Shown in pieces: positions 35,673 through 44,207 of a stretch of DNA of 64,000 nt. The stretch's first letter is position 1, and each line of letters opens with the position of its first letter. A program made the position numbers and the translations under genes. The stretch lies in assembly GCA_020444515.1 (NCBI GenBank), contig JAHLKX010000007.1:186001-250000 (forward strand). Direction: 5' to 3'. The notes below the pieces were generated by a model. That model worked only from the letters and a program-made list of their open reading frames with translations. It was not told the origin of the DNA and did not search any database. This stretch comes from Bacteroidota bacterium. GTDB lineage: Bacteria > Bacteroidota > Bacteroidia > Bacteroidales > JAADJA01.

Positions 35673-37055
35673 ATGTACAATAAAAAAGTCAGAGGTGTAT
35701 TAATTCAGGGCAACAAAACCTACAGCCAGATTACCAATGAGATTCTGGCACCGCAGGAACGGAAAGCGCCGACATGGTGGTTTATCGCTATGTTTGTTTC
35801 AACCCTCGCAATGGCTATGGGCCTTTGGGCCATTTATATCACCATTTCGCAAGGTATTGGAACATGGGGTGTGAATAACTCCATAGGCTGGGGCTGGGGT
35901 ATTATCAACTTTGTATGGTGGATTGGGATCGGACATGCCGGCACGGCTTTTTCCATCTTTTTATTGATCCTGCGTCAAAAATGGCGGACTTCCATTAACA
36001 GGGCTGCTGAAGCTATGACTGTGGTAGCAGTAATTTGCGCCGGTATGTTTCCGCTATTGCACATGGGACGTCTCTGGATGGCCTTTTTCATATTTCCTTA
36101 TCCCAATAGTCGGGGACCATTATGGGTAAACTTTAATTCTCCTTTGTTTTGGGATGTAGTTGCCATCAGTACTTATTTTATGGCATCGGCAACATTCTGG
36201 TATATTGGTATGATTCCTGACCTGGCGACTGTTCGTGACCGGGCCACTTCGAAAATCAAAAAAGCTATTTATGGCTTGATGAGTTTTGGATGGGTTGGTT
36301 CTGCCAAATCCTGGTTGCGTTTTGAAACAGCTGCAATGATCATTGGTGGCCTGGCGGCTCCCCTTGTAATCGCTGTTCACTCTATCGTTTCGATGGACTT
36401 CGCCACATCGGTTATGGCAGGCTGGCATACCACAGTATTTCCACCTTATTTTGTTATTGGCGCTATATTTTCAGGGTTTGCCATGGTACTTACCCTGATG
36501 ATCATTATCCGAAAGGTCTTCAAGTTCCAGGATTTTGTTACCGATGGGCACCTCGATGCCATTGGCCGCATTCTGACCTTTATCAGTTTGATCATGGGTA
36601 CCGCATATACGACAGAAATTTTCATTGCCTGGTATTCTGGAATGGAAGGTGAAATTTATACCTTCTTCCACAACCGGATTACAGGGGATCATACCAAAGC
36701 CTTTTGGACAATGGTAACCTGTAATGCCATCATTCCCCAGTTTTTTTGGTTTAAAAAAGTAAGAAAAAATCTGACCCTGGTATTTATCATATCCATCATT
36801 ATCAATATCGGAATGTGGTTTGAGCGCTATGTTATTGTCGTTACTTCACTTTCGAAGGATTATCTTCCAGCCAACTGGGCAGAATATACCCCTTCCATTG
36901 TTGAGATCGGTACCTACATCGGAACCCTTGGAATTTTTGGAATTGGCGTTTTACTTTTTATTCGTTATATCCCAATGATGGCCATGAGTGAATTGAAGAT
37001 GATTTTAAAAGGTACCAGTATAATTACGAATCAGAAACAGGAAGATCATGAATAA
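35673..37055 (+). CDS. actC: Alternative complex III subunit ActC (NrfD-like)
   Basis: 460 residues with about ten transmembrane helices of the NrfD/PsrC type. The block VWWIGIGHAGTAFSIFLLI holds the His near the quinol site. HSIVSMDFATSVMAGWHTT and IFIAWYSG are family blocks. It oxidises menaquinol together with ActF. Its end overlaps actD by 8 bp. Confidence 0.95.
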   Translation: MYNKKVRGVLIQGNKTYSQITNEILAPQERKAPTWWFIAMFVSTLAMAMGLWAIYITISQGIGTWGVNNSIGWGWGIINFVWWIGIGHAGTAFSIFLLILRQKWRTSINRAAEAMTVVAVICAGMFPLLHMGRLWMAFFIFPYPNSRGPLWVNFNSPLFWDVVAISTYFMASATFWYIGMIPDLATVRDRATSKIKKAIYGLMSFGWVGSAKSWLRFETAAMIIGGLAAPLVIAVHSIVSMDFATSVMAGWHTTVFPPYFVIGAIFSGFAMVLTLMIIIRKVFKFQDFVTDGHLDAIGRILTFISLIMGTAYTTEIFIAWYSGMEGEIYTFFHNRITGDHTKAFWTMVTCNAIIPQFFWFKKVRKNLTLVFIISIIINIGMWFERYVIVVTSLSKDYLPANWAEYTPSIVEIGTYIGTLGIFGIGVLLFIRYIPMMAMSELKMILKGTSIITNQKQEDHE

Positions 37056-37551
37056 TACAGCTATATACGGCGTTTTTGAAAGTGAGGAGACCCTTCTTAG
37101 CGCCATTCGTAGTATCCGGGAAAAGGATATAAAAATCACTGATGTGGTGACACCCTATCCCGTTGAAGAAGTATTCGAAGCCCTGAACCTAAAAACCAGG
37201 ATCCCTGCATTGGCGTTCATGTATGGCCTGTTTGGATTATTGGCTACTTTCGGATTTTTGTACTGGACTTCTGTTGTCAATTATCCACTGGTTTTTGGTG
37301 GTAAGCCACAAAATACCCTGTCATTTGTGATCGTGATTTTCGTCATGGTCATCAATATTACCATTGCATCTACAGTAGTTACTTTTTTCATTACGGAAAA
37401 GAAAGGGCCGGGTGCAGTGCCGAAGTACGAATATGATGGGATGTCGGATGATAAATATTTTATCATCATCGAAAAGGATGAACAATTGGATACGGAATCT
37501 GTAAATGCTCTGCTCAAGGCCGGTGGAGCCATTGAAATTACTGAAAAATAA
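37048..37551 (+). CDS. actD: Alternative complex III subunit ActD (DUF3341)
   Basis: 167 residues. A DUF3341 fold with the opening IYGVFESEETLLSAIRSIRE is followed by VVTPYPVEEV. Two transmembrane helices lie at about 52-72 and 89-112, and the C-terminus faces the cytoplasm. It is a structural subunit of ACIII. It overlaps actC and is followed by actE after 27 bp. Confidence 0.93.
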   Translation: MNNTAIYGVFESEETLLSAIRSIREKDIKITDVVTPYPVEEVFEALNLKTRIPALAFMYGLFGLLATFGFLYWTSVVNYPLVFGGKPQNTLSFVIVIFVMVINITIASTVVTFFITEKKGPGAVPKYEYDGMSDDKYFIIIEKDEQLDTESVNALLKAGGAIEITEK

Positions 37552-37578
37552 AATCAACGATTGATAAAATCAACCGAG

Positions 37579-38160
37579 ATGAAGAAACAACATATATCTT
37601 TTATAAAAGTTTTGTCGCTAGTGACCGTACTGATGATTTTCGCTTCGTGTAAACGCGACAATAATTATACGGGCCATGCCTACTTCCCTGATATGGCCTA
37701 TTCAAATGCTTTTGAGACCTATGGATCCAGCCCTAATTATGCTGACTCGGTAGTCATGATGCATCCGGTAGAAGGAACGGTGCCGAGGGGTGTCATTCCT
37801 TATCAATACGGTGCAAAATCATTTGATGAACAACAAAGGGCCGGACAGGAGCTTGTGAATCCCTTTATGCCTGAAAAGGAAGTTTTGAAGCGTGGACAGG
37901 AACAATTCAATATCTATTGTGCTATGTGCCATGGTGAACAGGGCATGGGCGACGGTTATCTTTATACAAACAAGCTTTTCCCTGTTCAACCTACATCTTT
38001 GCGTGGAGATTATGTTCAGAATAAACCTGATGGAGAAATATATCATGTAATTACCCGCGGATCTATTTCCGGATTGATGGGTGCGCATGGATCGCAAATT
38101 CTTCCCGATGACCGCTGGAAGATCGTAACTTATGTAAAAAATGGTTTTGAAGTAAAATAG
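37579..38160 (+). CDS. actE: Alternative complex III subunit ActE, mono-haem lipoprotein cytochrome c
   Basis: 193 residues. The lipoprotein signal ends LMIFASC. A class I cytochrome c domain has CAMCHGEQGMGDG and a distal Met in SGLMGAHG. ATG 37579 was chosen over the upstream in-frame TTG 37561 because it starts directly at the signal peptide (MKKQHISFIK). ActE receives electrons within ACIII and can contact the oxidase. Confidence 0.93.
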   Translation: MKKQHISFIKVLSLVTVLMIFASCKRDNNYTGHAYFPDMAYSNAFETYGSSPNYADSVVMMHPVEGTVPRGVIPYQYGAKSFDEQQRAGQELVNPFMPEKEVLKRGQEQFNIYCAMCHGEQGMGDGYLYTNKLFPVQPTSLRGDYVQNKPDGEIYHVITRGSISGLMGAHGSQILPDDRWKIVTYVKNGFEVK

Positions 38161-38188
38161 CAGGCTACCTGATTTTATCATTAACATT

Positions 38189-39373
38189 ATGACTAACATG
38201 GAAAAGAAATTTGAGTTTACACCCCGTTTAAGATACTTTACCTATGCCCTAATGCTCATCGGTATTATTGCCATAGTGGTGGGTTTTACGACTGATCCGG
38301 AGCGAGGATGGGCCAATCTGTTATTGAATAATTTCTATTTTCTTTCACTTGCTATTGGTGCTTCCTTTTTCCTAGCCTTACAATATATAACACAATCGGG
38401 TTGGTCATCAGCTTTTAAGCGCATACCGGAATCAATGAGCGCTTATATCCCTATAGCAGCAATTATCATGGTCATCCTGATCTTTGGGATGAACTCTTTG
38501 TACTCCTGGATCAACCCGGAGGCCCATGCATTTGATGAGCATGAGGTCCATCTTATTCATCATAAATCACCTTATCTCAATGTGCCTTTCTTTATTGTCA
38601 GGCTGGTACTTTATTTTGCAGTTTGGATCTTTATGACCCAGATGCTCCGGAAATTCTCGCTAAAAGAAGATATGGAAGGGGGTTTGGTTTATTTTGAAAA
38701 GAGTGAATTTTATTCCAAGGTGTATATTTTTACCCTGGCATTGACTTTTTCACTGGCATCATTCGATTGGTTAATGACCCTCGAGCCCACCTGGTACAGT
38801 ACCATTTATTCTTTGAAAAATTTTGTGGCTGCCTTTTATCACGGCTCGGCCATTATCGTTCTTATTGTTCTGATCATGCATACATATGGTTACTTCCAGT
38901 TCATCAATGATGCCCACTGGCAGGATTTCTCCAAATATGTTTTTATCCTGTCCATTATCTGGGCGTATTTTTGGTTTTCGCAATATCTGTTGATCTGGTA
39001 TGCCAATATTCCTGAAGAAACGACTTATTATGTTCGCCGATTGCAAGGACCATGGGCGGTTAACTTTTATCTAAACCTGGGCCTCAACTGGATTGTTCCG
39101 TTTATTGTCTTGTTGCCCAACTATTTTGCAAGAAAAAAATTCATTCTTGCCATTGTTATTGTTGCACTGATCATAGGGCAATACACCGATTTATTTGAAC
39201 AGATCATGCCTGGAACAGTAGGTGAATTCAAAATTGGATTTACTGAAATCGGAACCTTCGTTGGTTTCGCCGGGTTGTTTGTTTACATGTTCATGCGGAC
39301 ATTGAGTCGGGCAGCTTTGATTCCTGAAAAGCATCCTTTACTGGAAGAAAGTCTCCATCACTCAGGTCATTGA
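38189..39373 (+). CDS. actF: Alternative complex III subunit ActF
   Basis: 394 residues with about ten transmembrane helices, a distant relative of ActC. Typical blocks are SLAIGASFFLALQYITQSGW and LASFDWLMTLEPTWYSTIYS. It is a membrane subunit thought to help proton movement. ATG 38198 is a possible alternative start 3 codons later. It is the last gene of the operon, convergent with an aminotransferase. Confidence 0.94.
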   Translation: MTNMEKKFEFTPRLRYFTYALMLIGIIAIVVGFTTDPERGWANLLLNNFYFLSLAIGASFFLALQYITQSGWSSAFKRIPESMSAYIPIAAIIMVILIFGMNSLYSWINPEAHAFDEHEVHLIHHKSPYLNVPFFIVRLVLYFAVWIFMTQMLRKFSLKEDMEGGLVYFEKSEFYSKVYIFTLALTFSLASFDWLMTLEPTWYSTIYSLKNFVAAFYHGSAIIVLIVLIMHTYGYFQFINDAHWQDFSKYVFILSIIWAYFWFSQYLLIWYANIPEETTYYVRRLQGPWAVNFYLNLGLNWIVPFIVLLPNYFARKKFILAIVIVALIIGQYTDLFEQIMPGTVGEFKIGFTEIGTFVGFAGLFVYMFMRTLSRAALIPEKHPLLEESLHHSGH

Positions 39374-39416
39374 TCATCCTGATTGGATCATCATCCATTC
39401 AATTTTTATTGTAGCA

Positions 39417-40619
39417 TTATTTTAATGCTGAGAGGGCTTTTTTCATCCTGTCAAGCGCTTCGATCAGCAGCTCTTTTGATGTAGCATAGGACAGGCGGAT
39501 GCACTTGTCATTTCCAAAAGCGCCGCCTGCAACCGTGGCTATGTGGGCCTTATCCAAAAGATACAAGCATAGATCATCATCATTGTTGATGGTCGCCTTG
39601 CCGTTTGATTTTCCGAAATAATATTCAATGTTCGGAAAAACGTAAAAGGCGCCATTGGCCTTATTGGGGATTACACCGGGAATGTCATTTAGTTTTTCCA
39701 ATACCAGTTCCCGTCGCTCTTCAAACGCTTTTACCATTTTTACCACATCTTCAGAAACACAATTTACGGTTTCGAGTGCGGTAACGCAAGCCTGCTGAGA
39801 AATGGATGAAGGTCCGGACGTGATCTGACCCTGAAGCTTGTCGCATGCTTTGGCAATTTCCGGTGTGGCTGCCATATAACCAATGCGCCAACCCGTCATT
39901 GCATAACCTTTTGAGACACCATTCACCAGGATGACCCGGTCGCGGATTTCTTCAAATTGGGTAATGGATTCATGTTTTCCATTGAAATTGATGTACTCAT
40001 AGATCTCATCAGAAATGATAAAAACATGTTGGTGTCTGGCAAATACATCGGCCAGTGCTTTTAATTCGTTCTGAGTATATACAGATCCTGAGGGATTGCA
40101 GGGAGAACTGAACAGAAAGACCTTGGTTTTATCGGAAATGGCATTTTCGACCTGGCTGGGTGTTACTTTAAAATCCTGGTCAATATCTGCTCTGATCTCT
40201 ACCATTTTCCCTTCGGCGAGTTTGACCATTTCGGGATAGGAAACCCAGTAGGGTGATGGAACAATCACCTCATCACCGGGATTGACAAGGCAAAGCAAGG
40301 CGTTGGCGATAGACTGTTTGGCACCATTGGAAACCACAATTTGACCGGGGGCATAATCAAGCTTATTTTCCAGTTTCAGTTTTTTGGCTATTGCTTCACG
40401 CAATTCAATTGTTCCCGAAACCGGAGTGTAATGGGTGAAATTATCTTTGATGGCTTGATGTGCTGCCTCCTTGATGCATTCAGGGGTGTTGAAATCAGGT
40501 TCTCCAATGCTGAGGTTGATCACATCAATTCCCTGTACCTTTAATTCACGGCTCTTACGTGCCATTTCCAGCGTTGCCGATTCCGAAAGACGATTGATTC
40601 TGTCCGATAAAATACCCAT
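39417..40619 (-). CDS. Class I/II PLP-dependent aminotransferase, aspartate aminotransferase-like
   Basis: 400 residues of fold-type I. Family blocks are LSIGEPDFNTPECIKEA, YTPVSGTIELREAIA, SPCNPSG, and the PLP Lys in NGVSKGYAMTGWRIGY. The pattern is that of the I-gamma aspartate/prephenate aminotransferases. Substrate choice cannot be decided from sequence. It acts in the cytosol. Promoter TACATTTG (40646-40653) is 26 bp upstream. It has no operon partner. Confidence 0.9.
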   Translation of the reverse strand: MGILSDRINRLSESATLEMARKSRELKVQGIDVINLSIGEPDFNTPECIKEAAHQAIKDNFTHYTPVSGTIELREAIAKKLKLENKLDYAPGQIVVSNGAKQSIANALLCLVNPGDEVIVPSPYWVSYPEMVKLAEGKMVEIRADIDQDFKVTPSQVENAISDKTKVFLFSSPCNPSGSVYTQNELKALADVFARHQHVFIISDEIYEYINFNGKHESITQFEEIRDRVILVNGVSKGYAMTGWRIGYMAATPEIAKACDKLQGQITSGPSSISQQACVTALETVNCVSEDVVKMVKAFEERRELVLEKLNDIPGVIPNKANGAFYVFPNIEYYFGKSNGKATINNDDDLCLYLLDKAHIATVAGGAFGNDKCIRLSYATSKELLIEALDRMKKALSALK

Positions 40620-40645
40620 TCCGTTTATGCTTTAACAATGAAGGG

Positions 40646-40653
40646 CAAATGTA
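40646..40653 (-). promoter_or_regulatory. -7 promoter element of the aminotransferase gene
   Basis: Minus-strand TACATTTG, an exact TAnnTTTG match, 26 bp before the ATG. Confidence 0.5.
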
Positions 40654-40681
40654 AAAAAATTAAAGAATATCCGATGATAGC

Positions 40682-41260
40682 ATGGTTGAATATTTATTAT
40701 ACTTGTATATGATTTTGTTTCGAATACCCTGGCTACAATTAAAGAGGTGCCATTTTGTGTTTACGCTACTGATGGTCATTTTCTTTTTACCTCAAGTGGC
40801 AGTTTCGCAGGATGATTTAAGCATCTTCCGATCTTTTGGCAAGCTCAGCCGGCCTGAAAAATGGTGGGCCATCGGTCATTTATTCATAGCCCGGAAGTCT
40901 TTCAACCTGTCGAATCATGCTCTCCAAACCGCCAGGGCACTGGAGCGTAATCAAACCCTGGATGGTGATGCCTCCGGAGGACAGGTAGATGCTTTTAAGC
41001 ATGCCTACTGGATGGCTCTGCTGGCCCAGGAGATCAATCCTGAAAAAGCTTTGAAACTGGGGATGGCCCATGAGAAAGGTAATTACCTCGAATATAAAAA
41101 AGCCAAGCGAAAAGGAATACAGAATTCCCATGATGCCATTGCTTCGGAAATGGATTTATTCAACAATCAAATTGGGATTGAATTCGGACTGCAATATCCT
41201 GAAGCCGGTAGGGAAGCGCTCAAACAATTTATCATTGAACCATCCTCATGGGAAAAATGA
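40682..41260 (+). CDS. Exported DUF6973-like protein
   Basis: 192 residues. The N-terminus has two hydrophobic runs, of which VFTLLMVIFFLPQVAVSQ looks like a signal peptide. If so, the true start may be a later codon. The mature part has GGQVDAFKHAYWMALLAQ, HEKGNYLEYKKAKRKG and SHDAIASEMDLFNNQIG, which suggest a His/Asp/Glu-containing helical domain like DUF6973. The function is unknown. Its stop overlaps the start of the next small gene (ATGA). Confidence 0.65.
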   Translation: MVEYLLYLYMILFRIPWLQLKRCHFVFTLLMVIFFLPQVAVSQDDLSIFRSFGKLSRPEKWWAIGHLFIARKSFNLSNHALQTARALERNQTLDGDASGGQVDAFKHAYWMALLAQEINPEKALKLGMAHEKGNYLEYKKAKRKGIQNSHDAIASEMDLFNNQIGIEFGLQYPEAGREALKQFIIEPSSWEK

Positions 41261-41382
41261 AAGTGATCCTTAAAAATGAAAACGGCGATTTCCTGGATGA
41301 AAATGGAGAAGCGATCCCCCGTGAAAAATTGGATGGTGTCTGGGAAACCAATAAGGTTTTAGTAGATAGCAATTACAAATAG
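41257..41382 (+). CDS. 41-residue protein translationally coupled to the DUF6973-like gene
   Basis: The start ATG overlaps the upstream stop TGA (ATGA at 41257-41260), the classical sign of coupling. The product is MKVILKNENGDFLDENGEAI followed by a charged segment ending SNYK. It is acidic, soluble, and has neither signal peptide nor membrane helix. In-frame ATG 41248 would add three residues. No family was recognised. Given the upstream exported protein, it could be a cytosolic partner, which is inferred. Confidence 0.6.
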   Translation: MKVILKNENGDFLDENGEAIPREKLDGVWETNKVLVDSNYK

Positions 41383-41391
41383 ACTGACCTT

Positions 41392-42732
41392 TTATTTCAC
41401 AATCATCTTCCTGGTTTCTGTTTTTCCGTCTTTACTCAAAACCACAAAGTAAACACCTGAAGTCAGATCCTCAAACTGAATATTTTTGTGATGACCTGAT
41501 ATTTTGGTGTTATAGAATTCCATACCCTGGGCGTTGATAACGTTCACATCAAAACCAGCCACATTCCTGATCTCAAATTTGCCGGGAGCCGGGTTGGGGC
41601 CCATGATTACATTTTGAAATAATACTTTTCCCAGTCCGGTATTGATATCCACATGCACAGTCCAGTCAGCTTCAATATAACCATTGAGGTGATAAATTAC
41701 ATCTTCTAAAAAGTTATTGGGCGTGATGTTATTCATCTGGATATTCCCATTTACTGAAACCTCAACACCCCGAACTTCATAAGTGGCAATCAATGAGGTA
41801 ACATCCGTGCCGGCCGGAACCGTGAGGAATACTTCATCGCCTTCAATGATACCTTCAACATCCTGGTTTAGTCCTTCATTGAGTTCAGCTAAAAATTGAA
41901 ATGATTGAAAGTCCGGAGGTCCTAAGCTTTTAAAGCTTTGTCCTTCGATGAATACACCGCTGTCGTAAATTCCATCACCGACATCAGCCACTGCGATTTT
42001 GAAATGATAGGTTTCATTGGGTACAACAATGATCTGCATTTCAATCGGAACGGTAAATCCATCATATTCAATAGTTATTTCATTCGTGTTGTCAACAAAA
42101 TACTCACAGTTTGTGCAAGGTCCGGTTGCAAGAGTTCCGCATGATGAGAAACCATTGTTTACATTGTTAATTAGGATCGGTATATTTGTTCCGGGAATGA
42201 GGGCAATATTGTAATCGACATAATTGCCCGTATCGGGTTTTGGCCCATCTACAAAAAAGCCATACACGTCGTTAAAACTTGAACCCACCCACTCGTTGTA
42301 TTCTTCAGATCCGAACACAAACAAACATTTGATAGTGTCATTTTGCGGAACAAAATCGAATTCGAGAACAGAAGCATCATAGGTAATAGCAGGCAGGCAA
42401 ATCATATTAAGTGTCGGATCACCAGGTAATCCATTTGCCGCAGTAGCGCTGCAATTTAGATTGGGTCCGGGTATATTATATCCGGCACCTGATGTCAGGA
42501 ATATTCCATTATCAATTCCAAGATTGGTTGTGTTTCCATTTAAAAATTCACCACTCGCATGATTGGCCCCTGTGTAAACCACATTCGAATACGATACCCC
42601 TAATCCTATAAGATTTTCAACCATCTCCTCTGGCGAAATATCTTCATTGATGGTTATTTGGGCAATTGTATTTTGGTTTGAGAACATTCCAAAAATGAAT
42701 ATGTATAAGAAAGGTAAAATGATTCTCTTCAT
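41392..42732 (-). CDS. Choice-of-anchor-L T9SS surface protein 1
   Basis: 446 residues. A signal peptide (about 1-24, ending NTIAQ) precedes a choice-of-anchor-L domain (about 25-275) with DNGIFLTSGAG, VFGSEEYNEW and FNDVYGFFVDGP. A beta domain at about 285-370 follows, then a T9SS sorting domain with FEIRNVAGFDVNVINAQG and TRKMIVK. It is exported by Sec and the T9SS. The domain is common in gliding Bacteroidota adhesins. It has a tandem paralogue directly upstream. Confidence 0.85.
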   Translation of the reverse strand: MKRIILPFLYIFIFGMFSNQNTIAQITINEDISPEEMVENLIGLGVSYSNVVYTGANHASGEFLNGNTTNLGIDNGIFLTSGAGYNIPGPNLNCSATAANGLPGDPTLNMICLPAITYDASVLEFDFVPQNDTIKCLFVFGSEEYNEWVGSSFNDVYGFFVDGPKPDTGNYVDYNIALIPGTNIPILINNVNNGFSSCGTLATGPCTNCEYFVDNTNEITIEYDGFTVPIEMQIIVVPNETYHFKIAVADVGDGIYDSGVFIEGQSFKSLGPPDFQSFQFLAELNEGLNQDVEGIIEGDEVFLTVPAGTDVTSLIATYEVRGVEVSVNGNIQMNNITPNNFLEDVIYHLNGYIEADWTVHVDINTGLGKVLFQNVIMGPNPAPGKFEIRNVAGFDVNVINAQGMEFYNTKISGHHKNIQFEDLTSGVYFVVLSKDGKTETRKMIVK

Positions 42733-42772
42733 GATTGTGATATTAGGGTGATTGTAAGCTTCTCAAAGTTAA

Positions 42773-44110
42773 TTATTTATTCGATACCAGTACCTTTTGG
42801 GAGAAGATATTTCCATTTATTTCCACCTGGATAATATACAATCCGGATTTCAGTCCGGTAATTTTTTTAATATTATTAACTACTTCAATTGTCCTCATTT
42901 TTGCTCCGGTAGAATTGAAAATTGTCACCCTTGATCCGGCAGCTTTGCGTATGATTATATCGTTTCCGGTACTGTATATCCGAACACTGGAATTTGTTTT
43001 TTCAAATACTCCGGTTGAAACATCAACTACCACCGACCATATTTTTGAACCTGACCCCTCGAGGGTATAAAGGAGTGGACTGGAAAAGTCATTTACAGTA
43101 ATACCGTTCAATTGTTTATTATCATCAACGAAAACCCAGGCTCCGGCATCTTCCCATGAGGCAATTAAATTTGATACATCTGTGCCCAAAGGTACGGAAA
43201 GGTGAATTTCATTGTCATAAACTACCCCTTCGATATCAAAAGGTAAATCCGGATTATTTTCTTTCAAAAAACCAAACGAAATAAACTCAGGTGGACCCGG
43301 ACTGATAAAATGATCCCCTTCAAGAAAGAGCCCCGAATCATATGCATAACTGGAAACATCTGCAATACCGATTTTAATATGGTATATTTCATTTGGAACC
43401 ACAAGTGCCCAGGCTACAAGTTTAGTTGTAAATCCATCATATTCCATGGCTGTGGTATCAAGGTTGGAGAAATAGTATGCACAATTGGTACAGGGACCCA
43501 CCGGAGGATTGCCGGGATTTGCCCAGCCATTGTTTACATAATTGATACAAACCGGTGTATTGGCTGTTCCTGGCACAATGGCAATGTTTTTGTCTGGATA
43601 TATCCCACCCAGCGGATTGGGACCTGAAAGGAAAATCCCACAAACATCGCTGTAAATCGATTCCACCTTTTCATCATAAGCTTCCGAACCGAATGAATAC
43701 CATATTAAGAGTGAATCGTTTTGCACCTGAAAATCAAATTCAAGTAGCGCTGCATCATAGGTAGTGTGAATGGTAATACCATTGAGCGAGGGGTGGCCGG
43801 GCAAATTATTGTTTTTCCCGGCATCATAGGATAAATTGGGTCCTGCTGCTAAAGTTGCATCACCCGTACAAAGCAAAACCCCATCATTCATGTAAACAGG
43901 TGTTTCAAGCCCGTTTGAAAAAACAGCCGTTGCACAATTGGCACCCTGAATGGTTACATTGTCATACGCCAAAATTCCAGGCCCAAGGATTTTTTCGACA
44001 ATTTGCTGGTAAGTAACATTGGTGTCTATCTGAATTTGGGCGGAAACGATGTTCGAAAAACCTGCAATGACTAAAATATAAATCAAGGTTTTAACTGGGG
44101 GTATTTTCAT
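42773..44110 (-). CDS. Choice-of-anchor-L T9SS surface protein 2
   Basis: 445 residues with the same architecture as its downstream neighbour: signal peptide MKIPPVKTLIYILVIAGFSN..AQ, choice-of-anchor-L domain with YSFGSEAYDEKVESIYSDV and FLSGPNPLGG, a beta domain, and a C-terminal sorting domain ending FSQKVLVSNK. The frame is open to 44248, but that would overlap the DUF5723 gene and add a long leader before the signal peptide, so 44110 was taken. It is a tandem duplicate of the 41392 gene with clear divergence. Confidence 0.84.
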   Translation of the reverse strand: MKIPPVKTLIYILVIAGFSNIVSAQIQIDTNVTYQQIVEKILGPGILAYDNVTIQGANCATAVFSNGLETPVYMNDGVLLCTGDATLAAGPNLSYDAGKNNNLPGHPSLNGITIHTTYDAALLEFDFQVQNDSLLIWYSFGSEAYDEKVESIYSDVCGIFLSGPNPLGGIYPDKNIAIVPGTANTPVCINYVNNGWANPGNPPVGPCTNCAYYFSNLDTTAMEYDGFTTKLVAWALVVPNEIYHIKIGIADVSSYAYDSGLFLEGDHFISPGPPEFISFGFLKENNPDLPFDIEGVVYDNEIHLSVPLGTDVSNLIASWEDAGAWVFVDDNKQLNGITVNDFSSPLLYTLEGSGSKIWSVVVDVSTGVFEKTNSSVRIYSTGNDIIIRKAAGSRVTIFNSTGAKMRTIEVVNNIKKITGLKSGLYIIQVEINGNIFSQKVLVSNK

Positions 44111-44207
44111 GACCGTGATAATTGGTTCAGCAAATATATGAAAATCACTACCTATAGGACAAGTAAAACAGCTGAATCGTTTCAGTTGGAGGGATTGATT
44201 TTGAAAA

